A DNA stretch of 64,000 bases from Phytohabitans suffuscus (lineage in GTDB: Bacteria; Actinomycetota; Actinomycetes; Mycobacteriales; Micromonosporaceae): NCBI RefSeq assembly GCF_011764565.1, contig NZ_AP022871.1:930001-994000 (forward strand), written 5' to 3'. The translations under genes and the position numbers were made by a program. The stretch's first letter is position 1; each line of letters starts with the position of its first letter. The notes beneath the pieces were generated by a model that did no database searches, had not been told where the DNA came from, and saw only the letters and a list, made by a program, of their open reading frames with translations. Positions 57,650-64,000 of the stretch are shown in pieces.

Positions 57650-59141
57650 CCCGTTTCAGTGTGTGGGCGCCCGAGGCCGACCGGCTCCGCGTGCGCATCG
57701 GTGGGATCGACCACTCCATGGCGCTCGACGCCGGCGGGTGGTGGCGCACCAACGTCGAGTGTGCCGCGCACGGCACCGACTACCTGTACCTGCTGGACGA
57801 CTCCGACGAGCCCCTGCCCGACCCGCGTTCGCGCTGGCAGCCCTTAGGCGTGCGGGGCCCCAGCCGCACGTACGACCACGCCGCGTACCCGTGGACCGAC
57901 GGCGATTGGGCCGGGCGCGACCTGGCCGGCGGTGTCATCTACTCGGTCCGGGTGGGCGGTTTCACCCCGGACGGCACGTTCGACGCGGCGGTCGCCCGCC
58001 TCGACCACCTGGCCGACCTCGGCGTCGACGCCGTCGAGCTGCACCCGGTCAACGTCGAGCGCGGCTCGGCCGGCCAGAGCGCGTGCTGGTACACGCCGCA
58101 CCCGTCGTACGGCGGGCCGGACGGGTTGAAGCGCTTCGTCGACGCCTGCCACGAGCGCGGCATCGCGGTGGTGCTCGACCTGGCGTACGACCACCTCCAG
58201 CCCGGCGCCGGCGCCCACCGCATCGGCCCCTACCTGGCCGAGGTGGCCAACACCTGGGGCCACTCGCTCGCGCTCGACGGCCCGCACGGCGCCGGCATGC
58301 GCAGCTTCATCACCGACAACGTGCTGATGTGGCTGCGCGACTACCACGCCGACGGTGTCCGGCTCGACGCCGCGCACACGCTCATCGACCGCGACGCGAT
58401 GCTGCTGCTCGACGAGCTGTCCGCCGCGGTCTCCGCGCTCTCGATCAGCCTGGGCCGGCCGCTCGCGCTGATCGCCGGCTCAGGGCTCGCCGGCGCGCGG
58501 TTCATTCCCGGCCCCGGCGCCGACCTCGCCGAGCTGCTCGCCCCTCCCCGGGCGGCGCGGCCGGCATCCCCGCGCTCGACCGCGACCACCGGGCCGAGTT
58601 CGGTTCGCTGGAGCAGCTCTTCGGCATCCTGCGCGCCGGCTTCTCCACCGTGCTCACCACCGACCGCCCCACCGCCGCCCTCTCCCCCGGCCTGCTCCGG
58701 ATCGGGGCGACGCTGCTGCTCACCGCGCCGTCGACGCCGGTGCTGCAGATGGGCGAGGAGTGGGCCGCCCGGCTGCCGTTCGCGCCCGACGGGGTGCCGC
58801 CGGCCGGCGCGCTGGACTGGTCCGAGCTCGACAAGGCCGAGCACCGCGACATGCTCGACCTGCACCGCCGCCTGATCGCGCTGCGCGAGAGCCAGCCCGA
58901 CCTGGCCGCGCCGGTGCTGCGGCGCAGCGACGTCTGGCACGGCGGCAGCTTCCTGGCCATCCGCCGCGGCACCTGCGTGGTCGTCGCCAACCTGCGCCGC
59001 ACCACCCAGCGCATCAACCTCCACGGCACCGCCCGCACGGTGCTGGCCGCGACCGAGCCCGGCCTGGTGCTGGTCCACGACGCCGCCGACCTGCCCGGCG
59101 AGTCAGCCGCCGTGATCGCCTGCTGCCGCTTCGACCGCTGA
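57646..59141 (+). CDS. treZ: degenerate maltooligosyl trehalose trehalohydrolase (one frameshift)
   Basis: Normally releases trehalose from the TreY product. The N-terminal CBM48-like part and the first half of the GH13 barrel are recognisable (FSVWAPEADRLRVRIGG, GGPDGLKRFVDACHERG, nucleophile-like Asp in DGVRLDAAHTLID). The expected acid/base Glu segment (IAESDLND-type) reads LIAGSGLAGARF, without Glu. The stretch with DDxHHALH and the NHDQ/DHDQ motif is missing; sequence jumps to SPGLLRIGATLLLTAPSTP and MGEEW. One base loss near 58550 also breaks the frame. Corrected it is ~498 aa against the usual ~570-590. It is probably inactive as a TreZ. Confidence 0.75.
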
Positions 59142-59928
59142 CCAGCCCGGAGCTTTCGTTCGACAGAGAGATGTACCCCGGTCCGCGTCAGCCGCGGACC
59201 GCATGCTCCCGCGGGCACCGCTGCGGCCGGCGGCTCGCAGCGCTCGCCGAACCCCCGACCTCCGCTGCCACCCCCGCCGTTCAAGCCCCGCTTCTCGAAG
59301 GCGACCGAGCGAGCGCCCGCCGTGATCGCCGCGCGGACGCCTGACTCCTGTCGATGCCGGTCGCGGGGCCGCGAGCCACGCGCACGGGCAAGCATCACCC
59401 CCGAAACCACCCGGTTAGCCGTTCACCGCCACCAGATTCGCGGACCGCGGCCGTCCACACTGGACCAAGCCCGTCTCCACCCGGTGGTGGGCCGCGCTCG
59501 GAACCGGGTTGGTGACGCTGGTCCCGCCGCCTACCCGACGTCCGGCTCCTGGACGGAGATCGACGGAGCCGATTTGCCCGTCCGTCGCACGGCCCGCGGG
59601 ATCGGCTTCGGCTGATCGTGGACGTGAGCCGGCCCCAGAGCGGCAGTCGCGGTCCGCGATCACCCGCCGACGGGCACAAACCAGCTGATTTCGGCCGCGC
59701 GCCACCCCTCACCCCAGCCCCCGACCCGCGCCGGAGTCGAAGTCGGAGTCGGAGTCGGAGTCGGATACATGCTCGCGGGGCGATCGCGGCGGATCGTGGT
59801 ATGAAACCGCCCCATAGGGGCCGATCCGTACCACGATCCGCTGAACCGAACCCCTGGCACTGTGGACAGACGCGCACCCGACGAGGTGGAGCTGGCCCGC
59901 CGCCCACCCCAACGTCTGGCTTTGGATG
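59142..59928. other. gene-free repeat region left of IS
   Basis: A degenerate post-stop element lies at about 59171-59215, 30 bp after treZ. The part 59568-59839 is the reverse complement of 23679-23985 at high identity by eye and includes the 50-bp hairpin at 59791. A short GTCGGA tandem run lies near 59736-59765. No gene is supported. Confidence 0.7.
59791..59839. repeat. 50-bp hairpin repeat
   Basis: GGATCGTGGTATGAAACCGC, CCCATAGGGG, then CCGTACCACGATCC. Inverted partner of the copy at 23679-23728. Confidence 0.8.
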
Positions 59929-61485
59929 AGATCTTGACGACTTAAGGCTCGCTCGACTTTCGTAGTTTTGTTGATCTATGCGGCGGCTTCTGCCCAGGCC
60001 GGGTGTACGGCGAGGATTTCGTCGTGGGTGGGTTTTCGGGGCTTGTCGGCACGAAATCGGGCGGTGATGAGGGTGCGGCGGAGTTTGATGATCATGTCGT
60101 GGTAGGCGGGTTGGGTTTTGGTGGTGTACCAGGGGCGGCTGCTCGGCGTTGGGTGGCGAGGTCTGGGTGGTGGCCGTGCAGGGTGTACCAGCAGACGGTC
60201 AGGGACTGGGTGATCAGTCCGAAGGGGACGGTGCGGGTGACGGCGGTGGGGGTGCGGTTGCGGGCTTGGCCGACGCCGGTGGTTTGTTTGGCGTCTTCGA
60301 TCATGACTTCGATGGACCAGCGGGCGGCGTAGCGGGCCACGATGTGTTCGGGGTGGCTGGTGAGGTCGGTGGTGACCAGGGCCAGGTCGTAGCCGGTGCT
60401 GGTTTTGCTGTCCGGGTCGCGGATGAGGATGACGCGGATGGCTTGGCTGCGGTAGGCGCCGTACCACAGGCGGGTGATCTGGGCGATGTGGATGGTGTCG
60501 GTGCGGCCGTAGCGGCGCACGGTGGTGGGTGTGAAGGTGGCGGTGGCCGCGAGGTCGGCGGGTTTGCCCAGGCGGGTGCCGATCCGGCGGGGTCGGCCGC
60601 GGGCGCCGGGGATGGGTTGGGCGATGGCGTTGAGGCAGGCGTTGGCGCGTAGCCGGCTGGTCAGGGTGACACCGGGTGGGAAGGCGCGTTGGCGGGTCTT
60701 GCCGACGGTGGCGCCGGCCGGGCCGGCGGCGCTGGCGTACCAGGCGTCGGCCACGACGTCGATCTGCCGGTGCGGGTAGGCGGCGGCGATCCGGGTGACC
60801 AGGCGGCCGGCCAGCACTTGTGGGGTGGGGCCGGTCTTGGTGCACAAGGCGAAAGCCACCGGTAACGCGACCGGCCGGTCGGTGAACGGCAGCCACAGTA
60901 CGACCGCGGCGATCACCCACCGGTTACCCCACCCGGTGGCGTCCCGGCGTTTGCTGGTGGCGGCGCCGTCGTGCCACCAGCCGGTGGCGTACACCTTGCG
61001 GCCGGATCGGCGAAACAGGGTGTCGTCCACCGCGATCAGCATCGCCGCGTCAGCCGGCAGCAGCTGCTCGACGATGACGGCCAGCACGGCCATGCCGAGG
61101 GCGTCGGCGCACCAGCGGGCACGGGAGAAGAACCAGTGGGCCTTGGCGTGGTGCCATACCCCAGCCAGCCCAGCCGCGGTCAACATACCGGTCACGGTGT
61201 GTCGACCCGGCTGAGCGATCATCCCGGCCACCAACACCGCGAAGGTCCGGAACGTAGGCGCGGTGAAACACGGCCCGAGCGTCTGCAACAACGTAGCGAA
61301 CGACGGCGGTAAAGTCTCGAACTGGAGCATCGGCGGCACTCTTCACGAAGAGGTACAAAGGCAACCGCCGATGCTCCTTCACACCTCGGACCGACCCCAC
61401 CCAGCCACGCCGCTGACCACGCCTACTTCACCCTCCCGAGGCACCAAAAGTGCGAAAGTCGAGCGACCCCAAACCGTCAAGATCT
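59929..61485 (-). mobile_element. IS with DDE_5-type transposase (~1.56 kb)
   Basis: Ends AGATCTTGACG face each other, and similarity between them runs ~40 bp inward (both contain CGCTCGACTTTCG). The element carries one transposase gene. Sequences just outside both ends match those outside the 209-bp MITE-like element at 23340-23548, so both elements sit in copies of the same repeat block. No clear target duplication can be assigned because of that. Confidence 0.75.
59976..61330 (-). CDS. IS701/DDE_5-type transposase, ~451 aa (one frameshift)
   Basis: A DDE transposase with likely catalytic residues Asp in LIAVDDTLF, Asp in VVADAWYAS and Glu in EVMIEDAKQTTG. KVYATGWWHDG and RRYGRTDTIHI match the DDE_5/IS701-like group as I know it. 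The frame shifts near 60150, where one C in a C run would join AAAP to WYTTKTQPAYHD and the C-terminus ending at 59976. I chose ATG 61330, with GAAGAG upstream. If the shift is only a sequencing error, the element could be active. Confidence 0.8.
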
Positions 61486-61788
61486 GGAGTTGTGCACCGC
61501 CCGCGACCAACCACGGGCGCCGCGCTGTCTGCTCAAGCCCTGACCGCGGAAGGTCTCCAGGTCCGGAGGGCTGGGCGGCGGCCGGCCTTGCTCTGCTCCC
61601 GTATAGGAAGCACCCGGTTCGGGCTAGGAAGCACCCGGTTCGGGTGGCCGCAGGCGTTTCCTCCGGGGAAGCAGAGCAGGCGTCCGCCGGTGTCGGTTGT
61701 GGACCGCGGAGGGTGAGGCCGCGGGAGCGACGGTCCGGACCAGCGCGGACATCGCGGTAGCTCAAAGCTTTCGGGGTTGGATCCGCTC
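61486..61788. other. gene-free stretch between IS and lipocalin-like gene
   Basis: Two direct copies of TAGGAAGCACCCGGTTCGGG (61604-61644) lie inside an inverted pair TGCTCTGCT/AGCAGAGCA (61589, 61670). Post-stop element copy 5 follows. No gene is seen. Confidence 0.65.
61706..61763 (-). repeat. post-stop repeat element, copy 5
   Basis: The same ~58-bp element, starting 25 bp beyond the stop of the lipocalin-like gene and oriented with it. Confidence 0.75.
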
Positions 61789-62526
61789 TCACAGCGGCGC
61801 GGTGTTGATCCGTTGCAGCTCGATGGTCCAGGTCGGGCCGAACTGGCGCAGGGAGTTGCCGCTGCACGTGTAGCGCTCCGGGTCGAGGCTGCCGCGCAGC
61901 TCCCCGCGACCGGTCTCCCTGCCGCTCTGCCGCCAGATCACCGTGCCGGTCGCCTTCGCGTTGCTGTACAGGATCTGGCCGCCGTCGGTCTGCCAGTTGT
62001 AGTCCAGGCGGCCCGTCGTGATGACCTCGTAAGTGCGGTTGTTGACGGTGCCGCGCGCGTTGACGCCGCGGTCGCCGTACCTGACCTGGAGCGTGCCGTT
62101 GGCCCGGAAGTGCTGGACGGCGCCCCAACTGTGCAGCCGCACCTGGACCCCGTCGATCGTCGTGTCGGTGTCGTGCGAGGTCTCGCGCCAGGTGCCGATC
62201 AGGCACGGGTCGTGCAGCGGATCCTCCGAAGTGGACGGCTCCGGCGACGGCGACTCCGAACCCGACGGCGACGGCGACGGCGACGGCGAGGACGAGGGCG
62301 AGGGCGAGGGCGAGGTGGGCGGAGCCGGCGCGGACTGGGAGGCGGCCGCCGACGGCCCGGGACCATCGTTCTCCAGCGTGGAGGAGATGATCATCGCGCC
62401 GGCGATGATGCCGGCCAGCAGCAGCAGCGCGAGCCCGCCGACGACGATCGGCAGCACGGGGCCGACCTGGTTGCCGGGCGATGCGGGCGGCTGCGGCGGG
62501 GGTGGGGGCGGCGAGCCGGGATGCAT
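61789..62526 (-). CDS. membrane-anchored lipocalin-like protein, 245 aa
   Basis: A proline-rich N-terminus (about residues 1-22), one membrane helix (~25-48; PIVVGGLALLLLAGIIAGAM), a Ser/Pro-rich extracellular linker (~57-100) and a beta-rich C-terminal domain with CLIGTWRETSHDT and GTLQVRYGDRG. The GTW start is typical of lipocalin-like folds. Two Cys (CLIG and YTCSG) could form a disulfide outside the cell. Ligand and role are unknown. It is 100 bp downstream of the phosphatase gene. Confidence 0.75.
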   Translation of the reverse strand: MHPGSPPPPPPQPPASPGNQVGPVLPIVVGGLALLLLAGIIAGAMIISSTLENDGPGPSAAASQSAPAPPTSPSPSPSSSPSPSPSPSGSESPSPEPSTSEDPLHDPCLIGTWRETSHDTDTTIDGVQVRLHSWGAVQHFRANGTLQVRYGDRGVNARGTVNNRTYEVITTGRLDYNWQTDGGQILYSNAKATGTVIWRQSGRETGRGELRGSLDPERYTCSGNSLRQFGPTWTIELQRINTAPL

Positions 62527-62626
62527 GGACGGAACGGTATCCCGTCACCGCATCGCCGGCTACGCGCGCTACGCGTGGGGGCCACGCGGCGCGAAGCGGG
62601 CCGCGCCGCGCGGAGCCAGCGCGGGC

Positions 62627-63349
62627 TCAGCCCTCCTCGACCACGTCCGCGACCACGACCGTGATGTTGTCCGGTCCGCCGGCCCGCAGCGCCAGGTCGA
62701 CCAGGCGGCGGGCGCCGTCGCCGGGGTCCGGGTATCCGCTGAGCGTCTCCCGCATCGTCTCCGCGGTGACCACATTGGACAGGCCGTCGCTGCACAGCAG
62801 CCAGCGGTCGCCGGCGGTCGGTCGCATGAACGTGTACGCCGGGGTGGCGTCGCCGCCCTGCAGCGCCTGCGTGACCACCGCCCGCCGCGGGTGGTGGCTG
62901 GCCTGCTCCGGCGTGATCACGCCCTCGTCGACGAGCATCTGCACGAACGTGTCGTCCCTGGTCATCTGCTGCAGCTTCCCGTCGCGCAACAGGTACGCGC
63001 GGGAGTCGCCGACGTGCCCGAGCGCCAGGGCGGTGCCCGTGAACAGCATCGCGGTGAGCGTGGTGCCCATGCCGTCGCGGCTCGGGTCCTCGGCCACCGC
63101 CTCGCGGATGCGCCCGTTGGCGGTGGCGAGCGCCTCGCGCATCGCGTCGATCAACCCGTCGTCGGGAATCTCCCGGTCCAGCGGCGCCACGGACTCGATG
63201 ACGATGCGGCTGGCGAGGTCACCGGCGGCCATCCCGCCCATGCCGTCGGCGACAGCCAGCAGGCGCGGTCCGGCGTGCACCGCGTCCTGGTTCGCGGGCC
63301 GGACAAGGCCGGTATCGCTCACCGCCGCGTAGCGCAGCTTCAGGGTCAT
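62627..63349 (-). CDS. PP2C-type Ser/Thr protein phosphatase, 240 aa
   Basis: A soluble metal-dependent phosphatase. All PPM motifs are present: RPANQDAV, LLAVADGMGGMAAGD, GHVGDSRAYLL, LLCSDGLSN and GGPDNITVVV. It has no membrane segment, unlike the cell-division phosphatase PstP, so it is probably a second, soluble PP2C opposing some of the organism's Ser/Thr kinases. No kinase gene is adjacent. The ATG at 63349 starts the conserved domain (LKLRYAAVSDTGLVRPANQD). Confidence 0.92.
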   Translation of the reverse strand: MTLKLRYAAVSDTGLVRPANQDAVHAGPRLLAVADGMGGMAAGDLASRIVIESVAPLDREIPDDGLIDAMREALATANGRIREAVAEDPSRDGMGTTLTAMLFTGTALALGHVGDSRAYLLRDGKLQQMTRDDTFVQMLVDEGVITPEQASHHPRRAVVTQALQGGDATPAYTFMRPTAGDRWLLCSDGLSNVVTAETMRETLSGYPDPGDGARRLVDLALRAGGPDNITVVVADVVEEG

Positions 63350-63487
63350 GGCTGGGAGCCTGCCAGGGCGACGTTTGGATGTCTCTAGTAGATCACCGCT
63401 CCCGCCCGCTATGGGGTTAAATTCCTTTTTGTTCCTGGCTTCGGAGGGCGGGTCGGGTGCCCGGCACCCGGATGGACCAGACATCGA

Positions 63488-63516
63488 TTGACATCATCGA
63501 AACGCACTGGCAACAT
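63488..63516 (+). promoter_or_regulatory. promoter of the cellulase-type gene
   Basis: TTGACA (63488-63493), a 17-bp spacer and CAACAT (63511-63516) form a good -35/-10 pair. The predicted start, about 63523, lies directly in front of the CebR palindrome. Confidence 0.65.
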
Positions 63517-63526
63517 CGATGGCCAT

Positions 63527-63540
63527 TGGGAGCGCTCCCA
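63527..63540. promoter_or_regulatory. CebR operator
   Basis: TGGGAGCGCTCCCA is a perfect 14-bp palindrome identical to the consensus known for CebR, the LacI-family cellobiose-responsive repressor of cellulose use in Streptomyces. It sits just downstream of the predicted transcription start, where a bound repressor would block the gene. Confidence 0.88.
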
Positions 63541-63560
63541 CACCCTGAAGGGATCCGCCC

Positions 63561-64000
63561 GTGACCCGACGCCCCACCGCCATCCTCGCGGTCCTCGCCG
63601 CCGCCCTCCTGACCGCCACCGGACTCACCGCCACGGCCTACGCCGAGGAGGTGGAACACATAGACAACGGCACGTTCGAGGGCACCACGCTGCCCTGGTG
63701 GAACACCGAGAACACGCCCATCGCCAGCGTCGACGGCCGCCTCTGCGCCGAGGTGCCGGGCGGCACCGTCAACCCCTGGGACGCCAGTATCGGCCACAGC
63801 GACATCCCGCTGGTCGACGGCGACGCGTACCGGCTGACCTTCACCGCCTCGGCGACCGCACCGGTCACCGTCCGGGCGAACGTCCAGCTCAACGAGACGC
63901 CGTTCACCACGGCGCTGTCCCACGAGGTCGCCCTCACCAGCACCCCGCAGACCTTCGTGTACGACTTCGACGGCAACCTCGACTCGACCAACGGCGTCTT
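63561..64000 (+). CDS. secreted cellulase-type protein with N-terminal CBM (partial)
   Basis: The GTG start has GAAGGGA seven bases upstream. A Sec signal peptide (MTRRPTAILAVLAAALLTAT, ending near TAYA) is followed by a carbohydrate-binding domain of the CBM4/9 type, from IDNGTFEGTTLPWWNTENTP through RLCAEVPGGTVNPWDASIG. This N-terminal layout is typical of actinobacterial GH9 endoglucanases, and the CebR operator supports a cellulose-degrading role. The catalytic domain is beyond the window, so the GH9 assignment is inferred. Confidence 0.82.
   Translation, partial: MTRRPTAILAVLAAALLTATGLTATAYAEEVEHIDNGTFEGTTLPWWNTENTPIASVDGRLCAEVPGGTVNPWDASIGHSDIPLVDGDAYRLTFTASATAPVTVRANVQLNETPFTTALSHEVALTSTPQTFVYDFDGNLDSTNGV

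Overview
The window is high-GC DNA (roughly 70 % by eye) with abundant GTG/TTG starts and 1-4 nt gene overlaps. A CebR-type operator and an actinobacterial gene repertoire point to an actinomycete, most likely a Micromonosporaceae-type organism (inference). No rRNA or tRNA gene and no CRISPR array is visible.

Region 0.2-11.9 kb looks like an acquired island. It lies between two same-orientation copies of the 3' end of a DUF1684 gene (a fragment at 179-285, the intact gene at 11908-12492), has lower GC at its left end and carries an IS5-type element (2444-3364). Its core is a candidate linaridin RiPP cluster on the minus strand: a 55-aa precursor with a PxxxTP motif (8420-8587), a membrane/alpha-beta-hydrolase fusion (LinH-like), a small membrane-anchored partner (LinL-like), a SAM methyltransferase (LinM-like), a phytoene-desaturase-like flavoprotein and a secreted protein cut short by the IS. 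A divergent ABC transporter pair (8995-11207) would export the product or give immunity.

Region 11.9-31.2 kb holds NAD kinase, a MarR/pirin pair, a decayed phospholipase D pseudogene containing a stray 72-bp piece of the NAD kinase gene, a PCMT-like methyltransferase, L-asparaginase, an MBL-fold hydrolase, SthA transhydrogenase, the tyrosine-degradation pair hpd-fahA with a divergent Lrp regulator, an ECF sigma factor fused through a membrane helix to a glycosidase domain, and a small XRE/membrane-protein operon with a leaderless-type promoter.

Region 31.2-50.7 kb is mostly purine and ureide catabolism. The xanthine dehydrogenase operon with 8-oxoguanine deaminase, uricase, HIU hydrolase and OHCU decarboxylase (40.6-47.1 kb) is divergent from PucR and followed by XdhC and a MobA-like protein. 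Allantoinase, allantoicase, a DUF6986 protein and a mannonate-dehydratase-like enolase-superfamily gene (31.2-35.9 kb) lie nearby, separated by a NuoF-like/ferric-reductase pair and a toxin-antitoxin pair. Together they would take guanine or xanthine through urate and allantoin to ureidoglycolate.

Region 50.7-64 kb holds an epoxide hydrolase remnant, DUF1905 and SDR genes, a glgX-treY-treZ operon with an apparently degenerate TreZ, a second IS (59929-61485), a lipocalin-like membrane protein, a PP2C phosphatase and the start of a CebR-controlled secreted cellulase-type protein cut by the window end.

Two features cut across the whole window. First, families of intergenic repeats (a ~50-bp hairpin, a ~58-bp element placed just after stop codons, and a MITE/IS-bearing block) fill the large gene-free gaps. 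Second, at least a dozen genes are each broken by one or more single-base losses, nearly all in C or G runs. That pattern looks more like sequencing error than real decay, so those genes are given here as full-length with the break stated.
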